Source: Polynucleobacter necessarius (GTDB taxonomy: Bacteria > Pseudomonadota > Gammaproteobacteria > Burkholderiales > Burkholderiaceae). Taken from it: 64,000 bases of DNA. The DNA lies in contig NZ_LT615227.1 of assembly GCF_900096755.1 (NCBI RefSeq), positions 396,456-460,455 on the forward strand, given 5' to 3'. This document shows, in pieces, positions 41,107-49,905 of the stretch. The notes under the pieces were generated by a model. The model was given only the letters and a program-made list of their open reading frames with translations. It had not been told where the DNA came from and did not search any database. The position numbers and the translations under genes were made by a program. Within the stretch, counting starts at the first letter, position 1. Every line of letters begins with the position of its first letter.

Positions 41107-42709
41107 ATGCAACAAAAATGGGGAATTAGAGGAATGGCGGTTGCACCGCACTCCCTGGCTTCGGAATCGGCTTTAGCGGTTCTTCGGGAGGGTGGTAATG
41201 CGCTCGAGGCAATGGTGGCCGCAGCTGCAACCATTGCCGTGGTGTATCCACACATGAACTCTATTGGCGGCGACTCCTTCTGGGTGGTGCACTCCCCAGG
41301 CAAGGCTATGGGCGGCATTGATGCCTGTGGCGCAGCAGCAGGTTTAGCTTCCAAACAATGGTATGCGGAACGCGGCATTTCTAAGACCATACCTTTTCGC
41401 GGTCCAGTTGCAGCCAATACGGTCGCTGGAACTATCTCAGGCTGGGGCGCTGCACACAAACTTTCCAAACAAGGTTTGGGCGGCAAAATTCCACTCTCTC
41501 GTCTATTGGCAGATGCAATTCATTACGCGCAGGCGGGTGTGCCGGTCACCTATAGCCAGTCGAGTTTGACTGCAAAAAAACGTGAAGAGCTTGGCCTCAT
41601 CCCAGGATTTGCCAAAACTTTTTTAGTGGATGGTAAAGCGCCAGCGGTTGGCAGCATCTTTAAACAAGAGCGCCTTGCGAAAACTTTACGCCAAATTGCG
41701 GAAAAAGGAACTAACGATTTTTATCGCGGCGATCTTGCTAACCTACTCGGTAAAGAGCTGGCAGATATTGGTAGCCCACTTAGAGTTGACGATCTTCAAC
41801 GTCATCACGCAAAACTGATTGACCCCCTAGAGCTCAAACATAGCCTGGGCAAGGTATACAACATGATTCCGCCAACTCAAGGGGTTGTCTCCTTGATGAT
41901 CATTGGCATCTTGGATCAACTGAACTTAAAACGCTTTAAGGTGGATAGCGCCGAGTATGCTCATCACTGCGTTGAGGCCACGAAGCAAGCTTTTAAGATT
42001 CGCGATCAATTTGTGACGGATCCGGCGTATATGACAAAGAATGCACAGTCTTTTTTATCGCCAGCGTTCCTCAAAAAACTAGCTAAAAAATATTGATCCT
42101 AATAAAGCTTTGCCTTGGGTCCAAGGCAAAGGCCCAGCGGATACCATTTGGATGGGTGTGATTGATGGTGACGGTAACTGCGTCTCCTTCATTCAAAGTA
42201 TTCATCACGAGTTTGGTGCCGGTATTGTTCTACCCAAATCTGGAGTCAATTGGCAGAACCGAGTATGCAGCTTCTCTCTGGATCCAAAAACTCTCAATCA
42301 CCTAGAGCCCTATCGCAAACCATTCCATACCTTAAACCCAGCGATGGCCTTATTCAAAGATGGTCGCTCTATGGTTTACGGAACGATGGGTGGTGATGGC
42401 CAACCGCAAACTCAATGTGCAGTCTTTACCCGAACTGCCACTTACGGCCTTGACCCACAAGATGCAATCAGTCGTCCGCGCTGGCTCTTAGGCAGAACGT
42501 GGGGGCAAACAAGCGACAGTCTGAAATTGGAATCACGCTTTAGCCCTTGGGTCGCAAAAGAATTGCATGCGTTAGGTCATGAAATTGAAATGCTCGATGC
42601 GTTTGATGAGACCGTTGGTCATGCAGGCTGCATCATCCGCGATCCTTCTGGCACCTTGCGTGGCGGCGGCTGGGATCCCCGCAGCGATGGCGCAGTTAGC
42701 GCGTTTTAG
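41107..42709 (+). pseudogene. Gamma-glutamyltransferase family protein, one-base frameshift at a poly-A run
   Basis: The first 330 codons encode the large-subunit part (HSLASESALAVLREGGNALE, MNSIGGDSFWVVHSPG). The frame breaks at six A (42085-42090); five A would give KNIDPNKALPWVQGKG and lead into the small-subunit part. That part has ADTIWMGVIDGDGNCVSFIQ with the nucleophile threonine position kept but T-H replaced by I-W, as in one bacterial subgroup of the family. There is no obvious signal peptide. The intact enzyme would transfer or hydrolyse gamma-glutamyl groups. The 3' end overlaps the next convergent gene by 14 bases. Confidence 0.87.
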
Positions 42710-43325
42710 TAATAAACATTTTGGGTACGCGCAGATCCCAATGAATAGCGGCTGCGCGTAGTCCAAAAATTGCCAGCATGCAAAAGGCAGATCCCTCAAG
42801 CGCATATTGTGGCAAGAAGTTCAAAACCAATACATAAGCACAGCAACCCAAGGTCACAGGAACGGCATAAAGTTCATGCGACATGATGAGCGTTTTTCTG
42901 CCCGCCAAAATATCTCGTATCAAGCCACCGCCAATCGCTGTAATCACACCCAGAATGACAGGGGCAACCGGTAAGCCATAACCCATACTCCAGGCTTTAT
43001 CGGCCCCCCGAATTCCGAAGAGAGCTGCACCAAAACCGTCGATATATATCATCCAGCGATAAATTTGCGGCTGGGTAAAAAAGGATTCGGCTACAAAGGT
43101 CAAAATACTTGCGCCCAATGCAAGCCAAACATAGATCTGGTTTTCAGACCAAAAGACCGGGGCCTCCAGAATGATGTCGCGAATCGTGCCCCCGCCAATG
43201 GCAGTAATTAGTCCAAGCACCAAAACACCAAAGAGATCAACGCCACGATCCGCAATCGCGAGCACGCCAGTCACCGCAAACGCCATGGTTGCAATGATGC
43301 CAATCCAAAATTGAATCTGTTCCAT
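42696..43325 (-). CDS. TRIC-type (UPF0126/YicG-like) membrane channel protein
   Basis: The 209-residue product has two repeats of three membrane helices, each with a glycine-rich hinge: AIGGGTIRDIILEAPVFW and AIGGGLIRDILAGRKTLI. This is the hallmark of the bacterial TRIC/UPF0126 family, proposed trimeric cation channels. I chose ATG 43325 (MEQIQFWIGIIATM) because the frame upstream overlaps the start of the GST gene and looks non-coding. Intact. Confidence 0.85.
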   Translation of the reverse strand: MEQIQFWIGIIATMAFAVTGVLAIADRGVDLFGVLVLGLITAIGGGTIRDIILEAPVFWSENQIYVWLALGASILTFVAESFFTQPQIYRWMIYIDGFGAALFGIRGADKAWSMGYGLPVAPVILGVITAIGGGLIRDILAGRKTLIMSHELYAVPVTLGCCAYVLVLNFLPQYALEGSAFCMLAIFGLRAAAIHWDLRVPKMFITKTR

Positions 43326-43395
43326 AGCAGCCAGTCTAATGCAATTTAGATTGATGCAAGGCTGATAATGAGAACGGATCCACAGAAAGCCCTTC

Positions 43396-44082
43396 ATGAA
43401 TGCAAAACCTAAGCTGTACAGTTTCTGACGAAGCTCTGCCGCATTTCGCGTTCGAATTGCTTTGAATCTGAAGAGCATGGATTACGAAATCATTCCCGTG
43501 CACCTGGGTAAAAATGGTGGCGAGCAAATGGGTGATGAATATAGCAATAAGAACCCAAATCGCTTGGTGCCTTTATTTGATGATGGGAAAAATACCATCC
43601 ATCAATCACTTGCCATCATTGAGTACCTCAATGAAATAAAACCAGAACCGCCATTGCTGCCGGTCTCAGCGACAGATCGCGCCTGGGTTCGCGCACTTGC
43701 AATGGACATTGCCAGCGACATTCACCCTATCAATAATTTAAGGGTGCTGCGCTATCTCATTAAACAACTAGGCGTCAGCACGGAGGCAAAAGATATTTGG
43801 TATCAACATTGGATTGAGCTTGGATTGGCAAACTTAGAAAAACATTTAAGCAATGATTCAAGGGTTGGGAAATTTGCCTATGGCAATCAACCAGGTTTAA
43901 TTGACATCTGCCTAGTGCCGCAAATATTTAATGCCTTAAGTAGCAAAATGGATGTAAGTCCCTACCCCAGGCTCATGAAGATCTTCGATGAGTGTATGAC
44001 CTTGCCCGCCTTTATCAATGCCTCATGGGAAAAGCAAATTGATGCTGAGGGATCAAACCCCGTTGCTCATCCACAGGAATAG
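43396..44082 (+). pseudogene. maiA: Maleylacetoacetate isomerase / zeta-class glutathione S-transferase with an early stop
   Basis: From ATG 43396 the frame reads MNAKPKLYSF, then TGA (43426-43428), then RSSAAFRVRIALNLKSMDYE. In this family the position is the tryptophan of SFWRSSA, so TGG became TGA. The active-site serines lie just after the stop. The rest is normal, with HQSLAIIEYLNEI in the glutathione site and a full helical C-terminal domain. Restarting at ATG 43462 or 43477 would lose the first beta-alpha unit and the catalytic serine. The enzyme acts in tyrosine breakdown. Its 3' end overlaps the next gene by 30 bases. Confidence 0.85.
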
Positions 44083-44982
44083 GGAAAGGGTCAGCAAGGA
44101 ACCTACCGTCGTGATTAGTACCACCCGAGAAATCACGCTACCATCCGCTTTGTAATATTGTGCCAACATAAATGGGCCGGTACCGGTTGGCAGGGCACTC
44201 AAAATCACAATGGCTGTTACCCACAAGCCGGGCAAATCCAAAATGGGGCTGGCAATTATCCAAGCGATTAGAGGCTGAACAAACAGCTTGGCAAAACTAA
44301 TGCCCCATGCCTGACTTGCTGGAGCATCACTTTTTTGCAATAAAAATAATCCGATTGAAACCAATGCGCACGGCGTTGAGGCAGCAGCTAAAAAGGCAAT
44401 CACTTGTGCAATCGGGTCATATATCTGTAAATCACTTGCAGCCCACAATAAGCCAGCTACTGGCGCAATGAGCAAAGGATTGGTGCACAAGGACTTTGCC
44501 ACACTCAAAATAATTTCATGAGATTTTTTATGAGAAAGAATGCCGATTTCAATAAATACCGTTGCTAAGGCAAACATCACGAAGACAATAAAGGTAGAAA
44601 TAATTGCAGGCGCCAAGCCATCTTGACCAAGTGCTAATGCACACAGCGGGATCCCCATGTAACCAGTATTAGAGTAGGAGGCGCTTAATCCATTAAAGCT
44701 AGCTGCCGCCAAATCCCCCGTCCGATGCCAGCTGATAAACAGTACTAGAGCAAACACTAGCAAACAACTCAAGAAGAAGGCTGCAATAAATCCCGGTTGC
44801 CAAAGAGTCTGCCAACCACTGTTAGCGGCAAAGTTAAATAGCTGCGCAGGTAAAGCCAACCAGACAACAAACCGGTTTAACTCGATAGATGCGCTTGTGC
44901 CTAACTTACCTGTACGCCCACACAAATAGCCAATCAATATGAGGGCAAAAACTGGTAGAACTACATTAAATACGTAGAGCAC
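44053..44982 (-). CDS. AEC (auxin efflux carrier) family transporter
   Basis: The 309-residue product has about ten hydrophobic segments in two five-helix halves, with FALILIGYLCGRTGKLG at the start and SYSNTGYMGIPLCALALG in the middle, typical of AEC/malonate-malate-type permeases. The substrate cannot be told from sequence. It lies just after a gamma-carbonic anhydrase gene on the same strand (13 bases). The frame is intact. Confidence 0.85.
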   Translation of the reverse strand: MLYVFNVVLPVFALILIGYLCGRTGKLGTSASIELNRFVVWLALPAQLFNFAANSGWQTLWQPGFIAAFFLSCLLVFALVLFISWHRTGDLAAASFNGLSASYSNTGYMGIPLCALALGQDGLAPAIISTFIVFVMFALATVFIEIGILSHKKSHEIILSVAKSLCTNPLLIAPVAGLLWAASDLQIYDPIAQVIAFLAAASTPCALVSIGLFLLQKSDAPASQAWGISFAKLFVQPLIAWIIASPILDLPGLWVTAIVILSALPTGTGPFMLAQYYKADGSVISRVVLITTVGSLLTLSLFLWMSNGV

Positions 44983-44995
44983 TTTTTATCAATAC

Positions 44996-45526
44996 TTAAG
45001 AGATTTTTTTCAGGGTCTTGCTGTAGCGCTGAGCATTTATAACGTAACGCCCAGAAATAGAAATATCGTGAATGCCAGAAATCCGCTCTGGAGTGAGTTC
45101 TTTCACCGCCTTGGCGGGCGTTCCTAAGATCATGGAGCCATCTGGAAATTCTTTACCCTCTGTAACGAGAGCGCCAGCACCAACTAAACAATTTTTGCCA
45201 ATCTTTGCGCCATTCAAAATGACTGCACCAATGCCAATCAAACTACCATCACCAATAGTGCAGCCATGAAGCATGACCTGATGACCTACCGTGACATCTT
45301 TGCCAATCTTGAGCGGAAAGCCAGGATCGGTATGCAAGATTGAAGTGTCTTGTACATTACTACCTTCGCCTATTTGAATGAGGTCGTTATCGCCGCGGAT
45401 AACTACCTTGGGCCAGACGCTCGCATTTTTATGAAGTTCGACCTTGCCGATAACTTCGGCACTCTCTGCTACCCAAGCGCCCTCAGCTAACTGGGGCACA
45501 TTTCCGTCAAGTTCATATATAGCCAT
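44996..45526 (-). CDS. Gamma-carbonic anhydrase-like hexapeptide protein (YrdA family)
   Basis: The 176-residue product has left-handed beta-helix hexapeptide repeats ([60 protein letters not shown]). Metal-binding histidines are at [16 protein letters not shown] and neighbouring positions. YrdA-type members bind zinc; catalytic activity is not certain. It may be co-transcribed with the AEC transporter. Intact. Confidence 0.88.
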   Translation of the reverse strand: MAIYELDGNVPQLAEGAWVAESAEVIGKVELHKNASVWPKVVIRGDNDLIQIGEGSNVQDTSILHTDPGFPLKIGKDVTVGHQVMLHGCTIGDGSLIGIGAVILNGAKIGKNCLVGAGALVTEGKEFPDGSMILGTPAKAVKELTPERISGIHDISISGRYVINAQRYSKTLKKIS

Positions 45527-45572
45527 GACTCATTATAGGTATGAATCAGGCTATATATTGAGCTGCATAAAA

Positions 45573-46784
45573 CTACCAGTTAGGTTCGCAGTCTGGCGTA
45601 GAAGAAATGCGATGAACACTCAGATCAGCGCCTTCAAATTCTTCTTCCTGAGACATACGAATACCGAGCACGGCTTTTAAAGTGCCGTAGACCACAATTC
45701 CACCGACCAGGGCAATACCAACGCCAAGCGCGCTACCGATCAGCTGCCCAGTAAAGGTAACCCCACCAATTCCACCAAGCGCTTTAGCACCAAATATGCC
45801 CGCAGCCAAACCACCCCAGAGACCGCACAAACCATGCAAAGGCCATACACCTAAAACATCATCAATCTTCCAGCGGTTTTGCACTAGCGTAAACATGTAC
45901 ACAAACAAAGCGCCCGCTACTAAACCAACGAACAAAGCGCCAACTGGATGCATTAAGTCAGAGCCTGCACAAACCGCCACCAATCCAGCCAGCGGGCCGT
46001 TGTAAGTAAAGCCCGGATCATTGCGACCAACAACCCACGCTGCCAAAGTACCGCCAACCATTGCCATTAATTAATGAATTGATTGCTACTATACTAAACC
46101 ACTAATCTTGTCAATGGTTTGCGCACTCATCACATTAAAACCAAACCAACCTACCGCCAAAATCCAAGCACCCAATGCTAGGAAGGGAATGCTTGATGGA
46201 GGATGAGCGGAGATTTGCCCTTCCTTGGTGTAGCGACCACGACGCGCACCCAAAAGAATCACAGCAGGCAGCGCAATCCAACCACCGACTGCATGCACTA
46301 CCACTGAGCCTGCAAAGTCATGAAACTCTTCACCGGTCAAACCCTTGATCCACGCTTGAATCCCATAGTGTTGGCTCCAGGCGATACCTTCAAAGAAGGG
46401 ATAGATAAAACCAACCAATACAAATGTCGCGATCAGTTGTGGATTAAATTTAGCGCGCTCAGCAATGCCGCCAGAAATAATCGCAGGAATCGCTGCAGCA
46501 AATGTCAGCAAAAAGAAAAACTTCACGAGCTCATAGCCATTTTTCTCGGCCAATAATTCAGCGCCTGAGAAAAAGTTCACGCCATAGGCAATGCTGTAGC
46601 CAATGAAGAAGTAAGCGATAGTAGAAACCGCAAAGTCGACCAAGATTTTGACAAGTGCATTGACTTGGTTCTTTTTACGAACCGTACCAAGCTCTAAAAA
46701 TGCAAAACCAGCATGCATCGCCAACACCATGATGGCGCCAAGCAGAATGAATAAAGCATCACTACCGGATTTCAGAATTTCCAT
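45573..46784 (-). pseudogene. amtB: Ammonium transporter, disrupted by two short tandem duplications
   Basis: ATG 46784 follows GAGGGGAAATTTC and opens a frame with MHAGFAFLELGTVRKKNQVN and VHAVGGWIALPAVILLGARRG, the Amt/Rh signatures. At FNVMSAQTIDKISGLV the frame meets two adjacent stops and a third soon after. The expected join VAxNSLMAMVGGTL is interrupted by a 5-bp TAGTA and a 4-bp ATTA tandem duplication (46068-46095). Together they add 9 bases, keeping the frame but adding stops. The second half (46067 onward) is open to the end. About 404 codons in all. Confidence 0.87.
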
Positions 46785-46890
46785 GAAATTTCCCCTCTTA
46801 TTTTTTGCATCATTATGGGGAATCAAAAAACCCAAAAAAGTGCAGATTGCGCCTATTTAGGGCATAAAACTGTCCTATTTATCGTTTATG

Positions 46891-47272
46891 ATGAATTTAC
46901 ATACACTTAAGAGAGAACCCATAAAGAAATTCCTCGTTGTTTTAGCCACTCTTGCGACATTTTCCGGAGTTGCACAAGCCCAAGAATCCATCAAGGTAAC
47001 TAGCACTCAGGAACTCGCAAATACCTGCAAGCCCAGAATCACGTAGCTTTTGTATTGGCTTTACAACTGCCGTGTATGAGACCTATTTGGCAACACGCCA
47101 TCCACAACGCGCTAAGCCATTTATTTGCGTAAAACAACCGGCACCAGCTCGCGATGAAGTGATCGGCGATTTTGTGAAGTTTGCACAAAGCACCCCTCAA
47201 GTTGGCGACAAACCAGCAGCAGGTGTTTTATTAGGCTTCTTGGCTTCACGCTTCCCTTGCGCAAGAAAATAA
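46891..47272 (+). pseudogene. Rap1a-like secreted protein, start codon ATA and a frameshift
   Basis: AAGAGAG followed 5 bases later by ATA (46921) and then KKFLVVLATLATFSGVAQAQ (a signal peptide) suggests the original ATG became ATA; ATG 46888 and 46891 upstream are in frame but would add a polar leader. The frame then ends at TAG near 47043. One missing base near 47030 would continue into SRSFCIGFTTAVYETYL and a tail with FICVKQP and ASRFPC, the cysteine pattern of the Rap1a/Tai immunity-like superfamily. The gene lies between amtB and a lipoprotein. Confidence 0.65.
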
Positions 47273-47319
47273 ACCGAACAACTTACCCAAACTAATACAC
47301 ATTTAAAGGATCAGTTGAT

Positions 47320-47622
47320 ATGAAAAAAATTATCGCGGTTACAGCAGCAACTTTAGCAATCGCTGGTTGTTCAAATATGAGCAACACAGAACAACGCACA
47401 CTCTCAGGCGCCGGCATTGGTGCAGCAGCTGGTGCAGTTGGCACTGCCATTTTCCACGGCAACCCAATCTGGGGCGCAGTAGGTGGCGCAGCAGTTGGCG
47501 CAGCATCAGGCTATGTTTACGACGCTTACAAGAAAAATGAAGCCTCTATAATTACAATGCAGGCTATAACGCTGGTAAAAGCAATCAGCCAGCTAAAGCG
47601 CCTAACTAAGTTTCACAGCTAG
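47320..47622 (+). pseudogene. Glycine-zipper lipoprotein with a C-terminal frameshift
   Basis: The frame encodes a lipoprotein signal (LAIAGC lipobox, cysteine at about residue 17) and a glycine-zipper domain (GAGIGAAAGAVGTAIF, GAVGGAAVGAASGYVYDAYK). Near 47547 the reading frame shifts. The alternative frame gives YNYNAGYNAGKSNQPAKAPN with stop at 47609, which fits the family, whereas the current frame gives an unrelated tail ending KRLTKFHS. The protein may still be made with a wrong 24-residue tail, so partial function is possible. It would sit in the outer membrane. Confidence 0.75.
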
Positions 47623-47651
47623 GCCTTTTGAGGTCATAGCGGAGCAATACC

Positions 47652-47695
47652 AAACCCAGCTCATATTAATATTAATTTACCAGCTGGGTTTTTAT
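47652..47695 (+). terminator. Long-loop terminator after the lipoprotein gene
   Basis: AAACCCAGCT and AGCTGGGTTT form a 10-bp stem with a 20-base AT-rich loop, followed by TTTT on the plus strand. Part of it lies inside the 3' end of the convergent OsmC gene. Confidence 0.6.
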
Positions 47696-48061
47696 TTGGA
47701 TCTCGCCAGCTAAGGCTTTGTGTATCGGGCACTTATCAGCTATCTCCAATAGGCGCTCTTTTTCTTCAGCAGTTAAATCGCCCATCAATTGAATGTCACG
47801 GGAAAATTCTTCGACGTTGTCGACTCGTTCGATATCCGCAGTGACAATCGCATTTTCTAATTTCATATCTTTGCGACCGGCGTACATCTTTAGAGTCATT
47901 GACGTACAAGCAGCTAAAGCTGCACCCAGATATTCATGGGGGCTTGGCCCAGTTCCGGAGCCTCCTTTTGAGACCTCTGCATCAGATACAAAATGTAAGT
48001 CTCCGGCAGTTAATTTTTGCTGAAGCGGGCCCTGGCCAAACTGTGAGATTACTTTTCTCAT
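47672..48061 (-). CDS. OsmC/Ohr-family protein
   Basis: The 129-residue product has PHEYLGAALAACTSMTLKMY with the peroxidatic cysteine position and EIADKCPIHKAL with the second cysteine, the OsmC/YhfA pattern. Such proteins reduce organic hydroperoxides or act in sulfur-related protection. It stands alone, 46 bases before the rhodanese gene on the same strand. Intact. Confidence 0.88.
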   Translation of the reverse strand: MRKVISQFGQGPLQQKLTAGDLHFVSDAEVSKGGSGTGPSPHEYLGAALAACTSMTLKMYAGRKDMKLENAIVTADIERVDNVEEFSRDIQLMGDLTAEEKERLLEIADKCPIHKALAGEIQIKTQLVN

Positions 48062-48107
48062 ATCTATCCTAAAAAATGAACTCTATTAATTGCATGACAC
48101 ATTTACT

Positions 48108-48521
48108 TTAACTGGAGTGGGGCTTGCCTGCTCTTTCGGCTACAGGGAGCTGCGCGCTCTTCCATGCGCTAAAGCCGCCCTCTAAATGACAAATATTTGG
48201 CACACCCATTCTTTGCAAGGTTTGGGTTGCTAAGGCTGAACGCCAAGCGGAAGCACAATACAGAATGAGTTTTTTGCCTTCGCCAAACACGGGCTTGTAA
48301 TAAGGACTTTCAGGATCAACCCAGAACTCCAGCATCCCTCTTGGTGCGTGAAGAGCATTTGGAATCATACCCTCTCGCTCCAATTCACGGACGTCGCGAA
48401 TGTCCACAAACATTACATTGGGATCCTCTAACAATTTCTGAGCCATTTCTGCCGGAAGCGTCTCGATTTCATTCATCGCATCCTGAATGAGCTCTTGATA
48501 TCCAATCTTTAATTTCACCAA
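48108..48521 (-). CDS. Rhodanese-like domain protein
   Basis: The 137-residue product has a single rhodanese domain with VMFVDIRDVRELEREGMIP and the active-site loop ILYCASAWRSALAT, where the cysteine would carry persulfide. No signal peptide is seen, so it is cytoplasmic. It probably shares a transcript with the OsmC-like gene. Intact. Confidence 0.88.
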   Translation of the reverse strand: MVKLKIGYQELIQDAMNEIETLPAEMAQKLLEDPNVMFVDIRDVRELEREGMIPNALHAPRGMLEFWVDPESPYYKPVFGEGKKLILYCASAWRSALATQTLQRMGVPNICHLEGGFSAWKSAQLPVAERAGKPHSS

Positions 48522-48576
48522 AATCTCCTAAATTAACAAAGCCCGCCTTTAATCAAGTACCTGCTACCATTCTGCT

Positions 48577-49839
48577 ATGAACTTTACCCCCACAGAACTT
48601 GGCGCAAGTATTATTTTTGCAATTGCCGTTTTGCATACCTTTTGCACAGGTTATTTTGAATCTATTGCCAAAAAATCTCCACGGCATGCTGGGCTATGGC
48701 ACCTCTTAGGTGAAGTTGAAATTGTTTTTGGGTTTTGGGCTGCTGTACTGGTTATTTTTATTGGCTTTAAAGATGATCTAAGTACAGCAAAAGAGTTTCT
48801 GAATAAACGCAATTTCACAGAGCCGCTCTTTGTTTTTGCCATCATGATCGTTGCTGGCACCAAACCAATTTTGCATATCTCTACCCAAGCACTTCATGGG
48901 CTAGCAAAAATATTGCAGACCACATTGCGTATCAAGAGTGCGCCCGCTCTATATTTCTTAACCCTAGGCGTCACGCCGCTCCTAGGTTCCTTAATTACTG
49001 AGCTTGCAGCAATGACCTTGGCGGCCTTTCTACTGCGCGACTTAGTCTATCGTCACAAGTGTTCTAAGGCACTCTTGTTTGGCACGCTTGGAGTTTTGTT
49101 TGTCAACATATCGATTGGCGGTACGCTGACGAACTTTGCAGCTCCACCAGTATTGATGGTTGCTTCCACCTGGGGCTGGAGTTCAGCATTTATGTTTGCG
49201 AACTTTGGCCTGGAGTCCTGCATAGCAATCTTTATCAATGCACTCGCTGCTACTCTTATATTTCATCGCCAGCTGATTGAACCGAACACTGACAAAAAAG
49301 AGGTGAATATACCTGCAGCAGTTATTTGCATGCACTTGCTATTTTTGTGCGGCATTGTTGTCTTTGCCCACGATCCCATTATTTTTATGTGGATACTTTT
49401 ATTCTTTATTGGCTACACCACTGCCCACCCAAAACATCAAAGCCCTCTTATTTTGAAAGAGGCGCTATTAGTAGGGTTCTTCTTGGGTGGCTTAGTGGTC
49501 TTGGGTGCTCTACAGGGATGGTGGCTACAACCAATTTTAGAAATGATGAGCCCTACCGCAGTCTTCTACGGCAGTCTTGTTCTCACGGCATTTACAGATA
49601 ACGCGGCGCTAACGTACTTAGGCTCCTTGGTTACGGGTATATCACCAGAATTTAAATTGGCTCTTGTTGGCGGCGCAGTTGCTGGTGGCGGCCTTACTGT
49701 CATTGCGAATGCCCCAAATCCTGCCGGTATTGCGATCCTGAGACAGCACTTCCCAAACGGTGCGGTATCAGCTCTCTTTCTATTAATAGCCGCAATACCT
49801 CCAACCCTGGTCGCCATCCTGGTCTATAGACTCATCTAA
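48577..49839 (+). CDS. Putative Na+/H+ antiporter-type membrane protein
   Basis: The 420-residue product has about ten to twelve hydrophobic segments. Segments such as LGVTPLLGSLITELAAMTLA and the near-terminal LVLTAFTDNAALTYLGSLV and AGGGLTVIANAPNPAG resemble the ion-transporter superfamily and the putative Na+/H+ antiporter group. The acidic residues inside helices fit cation exchange. Transport activity is inferred only. It is divergent from the rhodanese gene. Intact. Confidence 0.75.
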   Translation: MNFTPTELGASIIFAIAVLHTFCTGYFESIAKKSPRHAGLWHLLGEVEIVFGFWAAVLVIFIGFKDDLSTAKEFLNKRNFTEPLFVFAIMIVAGTKPILHISTQALHGLAKILQTTLRIKSAPALYFLTLGVTPLLGSLITELAAMTLAAFLLRDLVYRHKCSKALLFGTLGVLFVNISIGGTLTNFAAPPVLMVASTWGWSSAFMFANFGLESCIAIFINALAATLIFHRQLIEPNTDKKEVNIPAAVICMHLLFLCGIVVFAHDPIIFMWILLFFIGYTTAHPKHQSPLILKEALLVGFFLGGLVVLGALQGWWLQPILEMMSPTAVFYGSLVLTAFTDNAALTYLGSLVTGISPEFKLALVGGAVAGGGLTVIANAPNPAGIAILRQHFPNGAVSALFLLIAAIPPTLVAILVYRLI

Positions 49840-49905
49840 AGCCCACAAAGGCCTTAGGCAGTAAAATCTGAGCTTCGCCCCCAGCTATAAACCTGAGAAC
49901 GGCAT

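Noticed and set aside
43326..43478. N-terminal extension of the TRIC-type protein
   Set aside because: The 51 extra residues do not look like a membrane-protein start and overlap the start of the divergent GST gene; ATG 43325 is preferred.
46891..47272. A type VI secretion immunity system
   Set aside because: Only one Rap1a-like fragment is present, with no effector or secretion genes nearby, and the superfamily is broader than immunity proteins.
5861..47622. All frameshifts being sequencing or assembly errors
   Set aside because: It cannot be excluded for single homopolymer sites, but several genes have stops by substitution, tandem duplications or an in-frame active-site deletion, and no essential gene is hit.
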